Part shown: positions 43,356-52,181 of the stretch, one piece after another
Numbering within the stretch: the first letter of the stretch is position 1
Layout: every line of letters starts with the position of its first letter
Assembly (NCBI RefSeq): GCF_040784935.1
Contig: NZ_CP160680.1
Location: 6,057,802 to 6,121,801 of the forward strand
Direction: 5' to 3'
DNA: 64,000 nt
DNA from: Lewinella sp. LCG006
Lineage (GTDB): Bacteria; Bacteroidota; Bacteroidia; Chitinophagales; Saprospiraceae
Notes under the pieces: generated by a model
Databases searched by the model: none
Told to the model about the DNA's origin: nothing
Seen by the model: only the letters and a program-made list of their open reading frames with translations
Made by a program: the position numbers and the translations under genes

Positions 43356-44794
43356 TAAAATTGAAAATAAATGAAGGTCTGCCCATTTTCGGCATACTTG
43401 GAAATCAAAATAAGCAGGAGGTAATAAAAGGGATATCGAATAAGCTTAGGCCAATGGTTTTTCATACATTCCAAGGCGTGCTGCCCTTCTCTCCCATTCC
43501 ACTCGATCAGCAACATAAAGGTGAGCAGCCCTTTGAAATCGTTCGTCATTCCCAAATCAGGAAGGGAAAAAAGCGTATTTGAAAACAAATGGGTAAAATA
43601 AACCCAGCCATCAAATGGGGTTTCTACTCTGAAGAGAATCGTTACCAGCGCAATAAGTATAAAAGTCTTCACCATCTGCCAGAGCTCAAGTGCTCCCGGC
43701 AGGCGCTTGCCTGCGGCAACGGTATCCAGGTATTGGCGGTTCCTCTTCCGCAAAAGTAAGGGCAGAAACAAAACAGCATGGGCGAAACCCCAAAGGACAA
43801 AGGTCCAATTGGCCCCATGCCAGAATCCGCAAGTGATAAATACGATGAAAGTATTTCTGACCTTACGCCAAATACTGCCCCTACTCCCACCTAAAGGAAT
43901 GTAGACATAGTCACGAAACCAGGTGGTGAGAGAGATATTCCAGCGTCGCCAAAATTCAGCTACATCCCTGGCAAAGAAAGGAAATGCGAAGTTTTGCATC
44001 AAGCGAAACCCTAAGAGACGGGCACAGCCGAGCGCAATGTCGGAATAGCCGGAGAAATCACCGTAAACTTGAATGAGGAATAAACAGCCTCCCAACAACA
44101 AGGTAGAACCCGTCTGGGAAGCAGGATCAGCAAACAACATCTCCACGTAAACGGCACAACCATCAGCAATGACCACTTTTTTGAATAGCCCCCAGAGTAT
44201 TTGCCTCATACCGTCTACGGCCTGCTCGTATTCAAAGGTTCTGCGCTTTTCAATTTGGGGCAAAAGATGCCTGGCACGTTCAATAGGTCCCGCCACCAAC
44301 TGGGGGAAAAAGCTAACGAAAGTGAGAAAAGTGATCATGTTCCTGGTCGGTTGCAGTTTCCTGCGGTAGATATCAATGGAATAGCTCATGGATTGAAAGG
44401 TGTAAAAGCTCAATCCTACGGGCAGGATAATCGCTAGTCGTTCCGTCGTAAAATTGCCCCCCAATAAAGAAAAGGCATCGACAAAACTCTCCAGGAAAAA
44501 ATTGTAGTACTTGAAGAAGCCTAAGATGCCAAGGTTGACCAGTACACTGATACCCAGCAACACTTTTCTTTTTCCCTGTTCTGGAGTGCGACCTAGTGCC
44601 CAACCGATAATAAAATCAACACACGAACTCGTAAAAAGCAGCAGCAAAAACCGCCAGTCCCACCACCCGTAAAAGAAGTAACTGGCCAGAAGTAGAAAAC
44701 AGTTTTGAGCTGTTACCCTCTTACCCAGCACTAGCCAATAAAGGAGAAAGACGACTGGAAAGAACAATGCAAACTCGAGGGAATTGAAAAGCAC
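43355..44794 (-). CDS. MBOAT family O-acyltransferase (AlgI-like)
   Basis: Membrane-bound O-acyltransferase of 479 residues with about 11 membrane segments. Catalytic His326 lies in CGFWHGANWTFVLWG. The second conserved block is VYGDFSGYSDIALGCARLLGF (244-263), and AEFWRRWNISLTTWFRDYVYIPLGG follows. AlgI-type proteins pass acetyl or other acyl groups from the cytoplasm to a glycan-modifying partner outside, here the SGNH-like protein encoded directly downstream with a one-base overlap. It starts the long minus-strand operon that runs toward 29.9 kb. Confidence 0.9.
   Translation of the reverse strand: MLFNSLEFALFFPVVFLLYWLVLGKRVTAQNCFLLLASYFFYGWWDWRFLLLLFTSSCVDFIIGWALGRTPEQGKRKVLLGISVLVNLGILGFFKYYNFFLESFVDAFSLLGGNFTTERLAIILPVGLSFYTFQSMSYSIDIYRRKLQPTRNMITFLTFVSFFPQLVAGPIERARHLLPQIEKRRTFEYEQAVDGMRQILWGLFKKVVIADGCAVYVEMLFADPASQTGSTLLLGGCLFLIQVYGDFSGYSDIALGCARLLGFRLMQNFAFPFFARDVAEFWRRWNISLTTWFRDYVYIPLGGSRGSIWRKVRNTFIVFITCGFWHGANWTFVLWGFAHAVLFLPLLLRKRNRQYLDTVAAGKRLPGALELWQMVKTFILIALVTILFRVETPFDGWVYFTHLFSNTLFSLPDLGMTNDFKGLLTFMLLIEWNGREGQHALECMKNHWPKLIRYPFYYLLLILISKYAENGQTFIYFQF
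43699..43714. repeat. GCAGGC/GCCTGC palindrome inside the MBOAT gene
   Basis: A perfect 6-base stem with a 4-base loop falls in a cytoplasmic-loop region of the MBOAT protein (about residues 360-366, AGKRLPG), in frame. The sequence is related to the other GGCAGG hairpins in the window, but the shorter stem makes chance more likely. Confidence 0.3.
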
Positions 44795-44997
44795 TGAATT
44801 TTGTTTTGGCTCGAAAATATCAAACTACGCTACTCAGACAAAATCCGGAATAAAATGTATTCAAATATAGCTAAAAAAGTGGTTTGGGCGAGCCCCAAAC
44901 GCCTTGCCAAATAGACATGTGTCAGATCTAGCGATAAGAAAAAAGAACCGGTGTCCCGAAAGATAGGATTGGCTGACTGTACTTCCGTCAAAATCGT

Positions 44998-45005
44998 TAT
45001 TTTTG
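44998..45005 (+). promoter_or_regulatory. Possible Bacteroidota -7 element
   Basis: TATTTTTG matches TAnnTTTG about 80 bases ahead of the PhyH gene at 45084. The nearest upstream TTG (44969) is 26 bases away, longer than the usual spacing, so the assignment is weak. The gap 44795-45083 separates divergent genes and must hold both promoters. Confidence 0.3.
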
Positions 45006-45083
45006 CTCGATAGAGAAAAGTCTTATTACTACTGCTCCAACTTATTCCAAAACATACCCTGTTTCTAAAATCAGGCCAACGCA

Positions 45084-45923
45084 ATGATCAATTTATTTCA
45101 AAATCCTCAATTAGCTGCTTTATTAGATAGGGATGGTGTCGCCAAGATTCCTTTTCTAAGCGAGGAAGCGTTAAGGGAGCTGCAAGCGTTCCAACGCCAG
45201 ATTCACCCAAATGACCAGCTCCCGAAGGTTTACGACAATATTTACATGACCACCTGGTGTCCTGATCTTGCTTATAAGCTAGCTATCAAACAAAAGATTA
45301 AGCAAATTTTCGAGCAGGCTTATGCCCGGCATTTCCAGCATTTCCGATCGCTCAACCACGTGTTTATCATTAAAAATCCGGGGCAGGAAACGACTTTCAA
45401 TATTCACCAGGATTGGAGTGTGGTGGATGAAACGAAGTGGCCGTCTTACAATATTTGGGTACCGCTACAAGATGTAGATGAGGATTCCGGAGCGATGTGG
45501 ATCATCAAAAAAAGCCACCGCTTAACCGCCAATATTCGAGGTGCCGGGCAGTTGTTTCCCAATTACATGGATGCGATGGAGGAGCTGCGCCCCTACATGG
45601 TTAATTTTCCGATGAAAGCAGGAGAAGCGCTGGTTTTCCGGCACAGTACAATTCACGGTTCACCGCCTAATTTATCTGATCAAGCGCGCGTCGTTGCGGC
45701 AGCCTCTATTATTCCAGCGCAAGCACCCTTGAAGATCCATTTTCAGGCGATTGGAGGGGATCAGATCGAAGTAGTATCCCCCAAAGATGATTTTATTTAC
45801 CATTACGACAGCCTGCGCGAAGACTCAGTCAAAGCACCACCGCCCGGAAGAAAAATCGGCCAGCTCGATGCCAGTAACTATCGGCAGCTTTCGGTGCCGG
45901 AAATTATCGAGATGATTCAATAA
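45084..45923 (+). CDS. Phytanoyl-CoA dioxygenase (PhyH) family protein
   Basis: Predicted Fe(II)/2-oxoglutarate oxygenase of 279 residues. The jelly-roll facial triad is complete: His108 and Asp110 (NIHQDWSVVDE) and distal His191 (IHGSPPN), with Arg202 to bind 2-oxoglutarate. The family block VPLQDVDEDSGAMWIIKKSHR is intact. Near the C-terminus it has PPGRKIGQL, a weak version of the RPxxGRSLG motif shared by several PhyH proteins here. It is a lone plus-strand gene between the MBOAT operon and the Wzt gene. The substrate is unknown and may be an acyl, lipid or sugar group of the local glycan. Confidence 0.85.
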   Translation: MINLFQNPQLAALLDRDGVAKIPFLSEEALRELQAFQRQIHPNDQLPKVYDNIYMTTWCPDLAYKLAIKQKIKQIFEQAYARHFQHFRSLNHVFIIKNPGQETTFNIHQDWSVVDETKWPSYNIWVPLQDVDEDSGAMWIIKKSHRLTANIRGAGQLFPNYMDAMEELRPYMVNFPMKAGEALVFRHSTIHGSPPNLSDQARVVAAASIIPAQAPLKIHFQAIGGDQIEVVSPKDDFIYHYDSLREDSVKAPPPGRKIGQLDASNYRQLSVPEIIEMIQ

Positions 45924-45961
45924 ACTTAGAGCTTGTGTAAAAATAGCATACAGTCCAGCAT

Positions 45962-47260
45962 TTACTCCTCAAGATCAGCAACCTCCCAATCTAACGGAAC
46001 TTTAAATAACGCAGAACTTTCCCACCCCCGACCTACTTCTCTTGGGTTCAGGTGAATTCGAAACTTCAATAAATAGGGCCATTCGTGCTTCAGCTTGCCA
46101 TTTGCGCCACAAAATACACTGAGCGTGTACAAGCCTTGATTCAAGATATTGCCGGGAATACTTGCCCGTACCTGATAGCGACCTGTTTCTGTTTTTTTTA
46201 TTTGATAATCAACACGTAATGCGTACGAGTCTAATATCAGTTGAGCACCTTCGGCATTTAGCAAGCGGATGCCAACTTCCATGCTAGTATCTTCAAGGTC
46301 TTTTTGTATACCAATGGCGATGCCTATTTCGTCACAGGTGTAGATGGGAGCTTCAGGAGTCTTACCCTTGGCAGCTACCGACAAATTCAATAAGCTAAAG
46401 TCATCATTACTCGTAACATTAGGAGGTTCAGGCCATTTTTGGTTATTTCCTTCCTTCAAATTGGTCAACTCATTTTGTTCCATTTGCCCATCCAGTACTT
46501 CCTCCAGGTAATCCTCCAAAATGGCTTTTGTCTCACCAAACGCTTTAAGCTTCCCTTTTTCCAACCAAAGGCATTTATTGCACAATTCAATGATTTGCCG
46601 ATTGGTATGGCTCGCAAGTATAATAGTGGCCCCAGCAGTGGCCAGTTCTCTGATCCGATCAAAGCTTTTGCGTTGGAAGGCCGCATCGCCTACCGCTAGC
46701 ACCTCATCAAGGACCAAAATATCAATATCAGCGTGGAAGGCTATAGAAAAAGCGAGGCGAAGAAACATGCCACTCGAATAATGCTTAACGGGAGAATCGA
46801 TAAAGTCTTCTACTCCGCTGAACGCCAGAATATCTGGCAAGCGTGCTTGAATTTCTTGCTTGCTCATGCCTAGCACTGCACCGTTCAGGAAAATATTCTC
46901 GCGACCACTCAGGTCGGGATGGAAGCCCGTACCAATTTCCAGGATGGGCGTTAATTCACCTTGATAGATGATTTCACCGCTCGTCGGGGCCGTCACTTCG
47001 CTTAATATCTTCAGTAGGGTGCTTTTGCCCGCACCGTTAGGGCCAATAATGCCCAGCACATCCCCTTTTTCTAATTGAAAGCTCACTTCCTTTAAAGCCC
47101 AGAACTGATCCGCTCCGGCTGTTATTTTTCGCCGCCGAAAAAGGCTCTTGACCCCTTCCATGACTTCCTCCCGAATGGAGTCGTGCATTCGTTGGTCCTT
47201 GTGATAAAGCTTTGAAAGCTGCTTTACCTCTAGAACGGGGGGACTTGTCTTTTCCTCCAT
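45962..47260 (-). CDS. wzt: Polysaccharide ABC exporter ATPase with Wzt C-terminal domain
   Basis: ATPase of an ABC-2 glycan exporter, 432 residues. Walker A GPNGAGKST is at 73-81, the ABC signature in KHYSSGMFLRLAFS, Walker B in DILVLDEVLAVGD, and the H-loop in LASHTNRQI. Residues about 290-430 form an extra beta domain of the Wzt-C type (TCDEIGIAIGIQ ... GNILNQGLYTLSVFCG). In known systems this domain recognises the modified non-reducing end of the glycan before export. That makes it a natural reader of oxidised or methylated ends produced by neighbouring enzymes. The permease gene is 2 kb upstream, with a PhyH and a methyltransferase gene between. Confidence 0.9.
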   Translation of the reverse strand: MEEKTSPPVLEVKQLSKLYHKDQRMHDSIREEVMEGVKSLFRRRKITAGADQFWALKEVSFQLEKGDVLGIIGPNGAGKSTLLKILSEVTAPTSGEIIYQGELTPILEIGTGFHPDLSGRENIFLNGAVLGMSKQEIQARLPDILAFSGVEDFIDSPVKHYSSGMFLRLAFSIAFHADIDILVLDEVLAVGDAAFQRKSFDRIRELATAGATIILASHTNRQIIELCNKCLWLEKGKLKAFGETKAILEDYLEEVLDGQMEQNELTNLKEGNNQKWPEPPNVTSNDDFSLLNLSVAAKGKTPEAPIYTCDEIGIAIGIQKDLEDTSMEVGIRLLNAEGAQLILDSYALRVDYQIKKTETGRYQVRASIPGNILNQGLYTLSVFCGANGKLKHEWPYLLKFRIHLNPREVGRGWESSALFKVPLDWEVADLEE

Positions 47261-47265
47261 GACGA

Positions 47266-48315
47266 TTAAAGTTCTCCTTGTTCTCTACCCCATATTTTCA
47301 TGTGGTACAAATTCTGCAAAAAGTAGCGGCTATTGCCCAAACCAATATCGTACCAGGGCTTGAAGCACTTGATCTCGAAAAAGTCAACGGGAAAAACGTA
47401 TTCTTCCCAATTTTCAATGACGGCAATACCCGTTAATTCCTGAAAATCGTTGGAAATCGTCAGGTTCTCGAAATCTTCCAACTTGAGGTCGATGGTCTTC
47501 ATCTGAGAGATGATAAACCCCTGTTTACGAAGGGCGTGCAACACTTGATAAAGATCGGCGATATTGTAGCGATAGGCGGTATTGATCCGGCCGATTTCAT
47601 GATCTATTTTTGCTTCGTGTTCTGGCAAAACGGCAATTTTTCGGAACAGATCTTTCAAGTACAACACGCCACCGGGCTTTAAAACCTCCCAGGTCGAAGC
47701 AATAGCGAGCGCATGATCGTAAGAATGCCCGAAGGATTCCAGGAAATAGACCGCGTCGAAATGATCTGCTGGAAAATAGTTTTTCAGCTGGTGGTAATCG
47801 CCCTTTTGCACCCGTACTTTTTCAGCTAGACCAGCAGCTTGAATTCGTTGCTGCGCCTGCTGCACTTGTTCTTCTGAAACCGTCACGGCTTCTACCTCCA
47901 CCTCCGCTTGCTGAGCGAAGTAGATGGCAGGGCCACATACGCCACAACCGGCATCCAGCACTCGTTGGCCTTTTTCCAGGCCGATCGCCTCAATTTGATA
48001 GTCCAGCAGTTTCGTCACATCGGTCGTTCGGAAAGCCTGGATGACCTCTCCGTAGGTTTTCAGGAACTTATCGTTGTACTTATCATAAAAATCACCTACC
48101 TGCTCCGGACGGCTGGGAGTCTGGTTATTCCTGATGGCAAAAGATTGATCCTTTTTTCGCCATTGCCTCCAGAAAAAGCCATTGAGCAGTATGGAGAGTC
48201 CCAGCAAACTATAAACTATAAGCATAAAACCGGGTATTAAATATTGGTCTGGACTTTCGGTATTCGCCGAAGGTCGTAGAGGGATTTTGAGTAAAGGGTA
48301 GAAAGATAGGAACAC
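47266..48315 (-). CDS. Class I SAM-dependent methyltransferase with N-terminal membrane helix
   Basis: A 349-residue protein. The catalytic part has motif I VLDAGCGVCGPAIYFA, followed by VEAVTVSEEQVQQAQQR, a GDYHQL acidic loop, FDAVYFLESFGHS and LKPGGVLYLKDLF, the layout of sterol/tocopherol-type methyltransferases. An N-terminal hydrophobic segment (YSLLGLSILLNGFFW) suggests membrane anchoring. The start is uncertain: ATG 48225 (MLIVYSLLG) is also possible. Lying between Wzt and a PhyH gene, it may cap a glycan end, as WbdD-type enzymes do in ABC-exported O-antigens, or methylate a lipid. Stop 5 bases before wzt. Confidence 0.78.
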   Translation of the reverse strand: MFLSFYPLLKIPLRPSANTESPDQYLIPGFMLIVYSLLGLSILLNGFFWRQWRKKDQSFAIRNNQTPSRPEQVGDFYDKYNDKFLKTYGEVIQAFRTTDVTKLLDYQIEAIGLEKGQRVLDAGCGVCGPAIYFAQQAEVEVEAVTVSEEQVQQAQQRIQAAGLAEKVRVQKGDYHQLKNYFPADHFDAVYFLESFGHSYDHALAIASTWEVLKPGGVLYLKDLFRKIAVLPEHEAKIDHEIGRINTAYRYNIADLYQVLHALRKQGFIISQMKTIDLKLEDFENLTISNDFQELTGIAVIENWEEYVFPVDFFEIKCFKPWYDIGLGNSRYFLQNLYHMKIWGREQGEL

Positions 48316-48439
48316 GCTAGTAGAAACTGATCTTTAATTACCCAACATCGGCTTTTCTCCTTAATGTTGGAAATAATTGACTAATTCTTCGCTCCCCCTC
48401 TACCTTCTACTTCAAGGGCGCGAAGCAGCCCGCATCCAA

Positions 48440-49306
48440 CTACGGACTTTCGTCGAAAGTCCAGCTTAGAAAAGACCGCAGCTGGCTCCACCAATTCCGT
48501 TTTGGCACCTCTCCCAGAAATGAAGACCGAAAAGTAGGCGCATCCAAAACGGGAGTTTGCACCTCCAGTTGGCGCAACAATTCCAGATCGGCGGGCCCGG
48601 CACCAGGGTTGCCCTCCAGATAAAAGGCAGGGGAACAAGCATATTCGTTGATTTTTCCATCCTGCTGGTAATAATACCGCATGGGGGCTTGCCGGTGAAT
48701 AACACCAAACACGACCGCCAGGCGCAAAGCCTCTGATTGATTAGGGCCGGAACCATGTACCAGGCGATGATCGTAGATCAATGCTTGCCCCGCTTTCATC
48801 TCCAGTACTTCCATCGCAGACCACACGAGAGGTCGCACTTCGTCAAACGCGTTGGGTAGGTTTGCGCCCCGGAATGTCGGCAGCTTACGGTGGCTTCCCG
48901 GCAGGATTTCCACGGCACCGTTTTCTTTGGCCACGTCGACCAATGGTATCCAAGTGTTAAATGACCGATGCTGTTCTTCGTCCACAATATTCCAATCCTG
49001 GTGCGGCTGCAGGACACCATCATCACCAGCAGCTTTGGCAATGAATGTTCCCCCAAGGGCCAGGCCGTCCGTAAAGTGCTGCTCCACCAAAGGGCCAATT
49101 ATCTTACGAAGTTCATCACTGATGTGATTCCGAAAACCGGGGTCAGGCACGTGAGCGGAAGCATAAAATCCCTGGACAGGATCTGGATGAAGGCTCTCGA
49201 AAAGGGTCCGTAAATGCTCCACCTGGGTCATTTCCAAAAAAGGAACGATCACGTAGCCGTTCTCTAAGAGTTGGTCATCCAGCTGGTCTTCAATTAATAT
49301 TTTCAC
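48440..49306 (-). CDS. Phytanoyl-CoA dioxygenase (PhyH) family protein
   Basis: A 288-residue Fe(II)/2OG oxygenase with an intact centre: His102, Asp104 (PHQDWNIVDE), His184 (LVHGSGPNQ) and Arg195. The ENGAVEILPGSHRK block is standard. The C-terminus (RNWWSQLRSFLSWTFDESP) is a short aromatic amphipathic tail that could touch the membrane. The gene starts 19 bases after the Wzm permease gene and lies inside the exporter operon, which ties its product to the exported glycan. Confidence 0.85.
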   Translation of the reverse strand: MKILIEDQLDDQLLENGYVIVPFLEMTQVEHLRTLFESLHPDPVQGFYASAHVPDPGFRNHISDELRKIIGPLVEQHFTDGLALGGTFIAKAAGDDGVLQPHQDWNIVDEEQHRSFNTWIPLVDVAKENGAVEILPGSHRKLPTFRGANLPNAFDEVRPLVWSAMEVLEMKAGQALIYDHRLVHGSGPNQSEALRLAVVFGVIHRQAPMRYYYQQDGKINEYACSPAFYLEGNPGAGPADLELLRQLEVQTPVLDAPTFRSSFLGEVPKRNWWSQLRSFLSWTFDESP

Positions 49307-49325
49307 ACTATCCGTTGATTATTGG

Positions 49326-50153
49326 TTATAAAAAGTCTACGATCTTTCGTTCTACCCGGATGAAATAAAGCAAGCCCGTGAAGAATAGAAACAAAACCGG
49401 AATCAGCGAAACCAGGTAATACATACTGGGTAATACATCTCCCAACAAAGCCCAGCGGAAGCCCGCTATTACGAAGGCCAGCGGATTGATGAAGAGCGCC
49501 CAGTTGTAGGCTTCGGGAATAATCGTCCCGGGATAGAAAACCGGCGTGAGCCAGATGCCGAAGTTAACCAGATAAGGTATGATATGGTAAAAGTCGCGGT
49601 ACCTGAAAGTTAATGCACTTAACCACAAAGCGATTGCTAAGCCGCTTAGGATATTTAAAAATAAAAAAACGGGGACAAGTAGCATCGTCCACATTATGGG
49701 GTGCCCGGTAGCCACTAAAGTCAATATCAAAAGTAAAAAAGTGATACCAAAGTCAACAAAACCAACCAACACCTTGGCCAAAAGCAGAATGATTTTGGGG
49801 AAATAAATCTTCTTGATCAGCTCCTGCCCCTCCGTCAAAGCATTACCAGCAGCGGTCACGATGAACGCAAAATAATACCAGGCAACGATTCCTGTGAAAG
49901 CAAAAACAGGATAAGGAATATTACCAGTATCCAGTGGGATAAGCTCCTGAAAAAACAAGGTAAAAATAGCCAGTCCGGTAAGCGGTTGGATGATTACCCA
50001 AAGCATTCCGAGTACCGTTTGTGCGTATTTAGCCTTGACATCCCTTAGGGCTAAAGTCAGGAGAAAATGACGATAGGACCAAATTCGAGAGCAGTAGTCT
50101 GCCCAACTTAGCTGGCTGGATGTGATTTTTTTCAAAGTGTGTGGCTTTTGCAA
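49326..50153 (-). CDS. wzm: Polysaccharide ABC exporter permease (ABC-2 type)
   Basis: Membrane component of the Wzm/Wzt exporter. It has the conserved entry LALRDVKAKYAQTVLGMLWVIIQPL before the first membrane helix, about six hydrophobic segments, and the ABC-2 block FRYRDFYHIIPYLVNFGIWLTPVFYP. The ATG at 50219 would overlap the upstream gene by 56 bases, so I favour TTG 50153 (or TTG 50135), which gives a normal length of about 275 residues. The start is therefore uncertain. It works with the ATPase encoded at 45962-47260. Confidence 0.88.
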   Translation of the reverse strand: MQKPHTLKKITSSQLSWADYCSRIWSYRHFLLTLALRDVKAKYAQTVLGMLWVIIQPLTGLAIFTLFFQELIPLDTGNIPYPVFAFTGIVAWYYFAFIVTAAGNALTEGQELIKKIYFPKIILLLAKVLVGFVDFGITFLLLILTLVATGHPIMWTMLLVPVFLFLNILSGLAIALWLSALTFRYRDFYHIIPYLVNFGIWLTPVFYPGTIIPEAYNWALFINPLAFVIAGFRWALLGDVLPSMYYLVSLIPVLFLFFTGLLYFIRVERKIVDFL

Positions 50154-50163
50154 AAAGAGAAGA

Positions 50164-51090
50164 CTAAGTCCAGAGAATAATTTCCTCTGATGCTTTACTG
50201 CTACCCAGAAAGCCTCCAAAGGTAATTCGATCCTGATTTCCTTTTACGATTTCAACTCTGTGCCACAACTGACCTCCCTGGAAGAGAATTAAATCTCCTG
50301 GTTGAGGATTAACACTTTCTGATCCTACACGACGATCAGTGTGCAAATTGATGATACTTCCGTCGGGCAACTTCAAACAATCCTCGCCTACTTCATTAGG
50401 GCCCATTTTTATTTGTCCTTCTTCCCAAGGTAAGCTGTAGGTGGTGAGCTCTCCTCCTTCTTCTGCCTGCTGCAGTACAATAAAGTAACTCACCTGATTT
50501 TTGATCTCTACCTGATGAGATAGCTCACGGTAAAAAAGTTCAAATTGTCTTTGCAGGTCATTGCCACAGTGGAGATCAAAACCTCCGACCTCTTTGTAAA
50601 GTCGGCGAAAAGAGCCAAACGGATAGTTATTGGAACGATCCGGCTCATTGATTCTAGTGATCGGCAAAGCAGGTTCGATTAGAAGGAAGAAAGCACTAAT
50701 CTTGGCAAAAAGATCTACCCCAAATCGGCTAGGAAAAATCTGATGGTAATCATTGACCAAGTGATAATATTTCGCTAATTTTTCTTCCTTGCCTTTAGCA
50801 TCCGAATTTTCCAACTCTTTTGAAAGGGACGGCATCGTGATCGGATAAGAATCCCCGGTTCGATTGAGTAAAGGAGTTGCTTTTTCTTCTAATACCAACA
50901 TAAGATTATTTAGAACCAGGTCAAGTTCACTTTTTGACAAGAAATTCTTGACTAGAAACCCGTCAAATTCTTTTGAGAAGAGCTTCTGGATAGCATTCGG
51001 ATACAGAGCTGGCATTTCCTCTTTTTCTACCTGTATAAAAGAAAAATGAGGCCGCGAAGGCTTAAAAAAGTTGATTACTTTTTGGAACAT
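50164..51090 (-). CDS. 2OG-Fe(II) oxygenase-like protein, not PhyH type
   Basis: A 308-residue protein with a prolyl-hydroxylase-like C-terminal half: PQPGDLILFQGGQLWHRVEIVKGNQDRITFGGFLG gives distal His277 and 2OG-binding Arg288. The first metal ligands are less clear: His174 lies in FDLHCGND, so the carboxylate would be at H+4 (Asp178), not the usual H+2. The N-terminus MFQKVINFFKPS is a short amphipathic segment. It opens the minus-strand exporter operon, directly ahead of Wzm. It is probably another oxidative tailoring enzyme, but could be catalytically altered. Confidence 0.65.
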   Translation of the reverse strand: MFQKVINFFKPSRPHFSFIQVEKEEMPALYPNAIQKLFSKEFDGFLVKNFLSKSELDLVLNNLMLVLEEKATPLLNRTGDSYPITMPSLSKELENSDAKGKEEKLAKYYHLVNDYHQIFPSRFGVDLFAKISAFFLLIEPALPITRINEPDRSNNYPFGSFRRLYKEVGGFDLHCGNDLQRQFELFYRELSHQVEIKNQVSYFIVLQQAEEGGELTTYSLPWEEGQIKMGPNEVGEDCLKLPDGSIINLHTDRRVGSESVNPQPGDLILFQGGQLWHRVEIVKGNQDRITFGGFLGSSKASEEIILWT

Positions 51091-51162
51091 TGATTTAATT
51101 ACTAAAATTACCGGTAAGATGAGCTGAAAACAGATTCATCTTGTGAAGAAATGTTTTGTTAG

Positions 51163-51170
51163 CAAAATTA
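51163..51170 (-). promoter_or_regulatory. Possible Bacteroidota -7 element
   Basis: TAATTTTG on the minus strand matches TAnnTTTG, 73 bases ahead of the oxygenase/exporter operon start. A second near-copy (TAATTTTA) lies closer to the start codon. The 93-base gap between divergent genes must hold both promoters; no clear -33 TTG was fixed. Confidence 0.3.
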
Positions 51171-51183
51171 CCTATATTCCTCC

Positions 51184-52146
51184 ATGAATATTCTTAATCT
51201 CTTTCGAAAAACTTCAGCAAAAGCGACTTGGCGCCCCATCCCACACACCGTCCTCAAGGATGCAGGTTTACGATCTGTTCTCCACGAAGAGGGGATCGCC
51301 ATCCGCCCTTTTCTAAACGAGGTCCAATTAAAGGAATTAAGGGCACTCTACCAAGCTGAACACCAGATTACCGACCGCGACGGAGGGATGTTCTACAGCG
51401 TTTACTCGCGGGATTTTGACTACCGCCAGCGTATTCACAAGGCCATTCAGGCCATCCTACAACCTACGCTTGATCAATGGCTGACGGATTACCGAACGGT
51501 ACTCAACTCCTTTATCATTAAAGCTTCCGGTCCGAAAAGTGAATTCTACCTGCACCAGGATACCACCGGACTAGACGAAACCAAGTACTCTACGCTTTCG
51601 TTCTGGATTCCGCTCGAAGATGTGGATGAGACTAACGGGGCCATGTGTGTCATCCCTAAAAGCCATCACTGGTTTTCGCCCTACCGAGGGATTTCCTTTC
51701 CCCCACCGTATCAGGATATCGCCGATACGGTAAGGGCTTACCTCAAACCGATGCCTGTTAAGGCGGGCGAAGCAGTCATCTTTGACAATCGTATTCTCCA
51801 CAATTCACTGCCCAATACCTCGGGTAAAAACCGAGTGGTAGTCATGGCGGGTGTTTTCCCCAAAGAAGCGTCCATTATGACTTGTTACAAAGATGCAGTT
51901 ACAGAGAATGCGAAAATAGAACTGATCGAACATGACGATGATTTTCTCTTGCGCTATCCCAACTTCCTGATCGACTGCCATGTACGACCTAGCGTAGGGC
52001 GTTCTATTGGGTTCGTTGCAGATGAATACCCTCCAATGAGCGCCGAAGTATTTGAGCGATTATGTGCCGAAAATGGCATCAAAAAACAGGACTTTATCAC
52101 ACAAGAAATGGGCGATTGCAATTTGATCGGAGAACCACTGGGGTAG
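51184..52146 (+). CDS. Phytanoyl-CoA dioxygenase (PhyH) family protein
   Basis: A 320-residue Fe(II)/2OG oxygenase with complete ligands His124, Asp126 (YLHQDTTGLDE), His206 (ILHNSLPN) and Arg217. It carries the shared C-terminal signature RPSVGRSIGF. A 30-residue extension at the N-terminus starts MNILNLFRKT, an amphipathic stretch that resembles the C-terminal tails of two other PhyH proteins here. The gene stands alone on the plus strand, divergent from the exporter operon, and ends in a long inverted-repeat region. Confidence 0.85.
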   Translation: MNILNLFRKTSAKATWRPIPHTVLKDAGLRSVLHEEGIAIRPFLNEVQLKELRALYQAEHQITDRDGGMFYSVYSRDFDYRQRIHKAIQAILQPTLDQWLTDYRTVLNSFIIKASGPKSEFYLHQDTTGLDETKYSTLSFWIPLEDVDETNGAMCVIPKSHHWFSPYRGISFPPPYQDIADTVRAYLKPMPVKAGEAVIFDNRILHNSLPNTSGKNRVVVMAGVFPKEASIMTCYKDAVTENAKIELIEHDDDFLLRYPNFLIDCHVRPSVGRSIGFVADEYPPMSAEVFERLCAENGIKKQDFITQEMGDCNLIGEPLG

Positions 52147-52181
52147 GGTGTCCAATTTGTCAGGCCAAAGTTTAATAGAAA

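Noticed and set aside
44830-45084. 84-codon minus-strand open frame between MBOAT and PhyH genes
   Set aside because: It fills the divergent promoter region, overlaps the PhyH start and shows no protein-like pattern.
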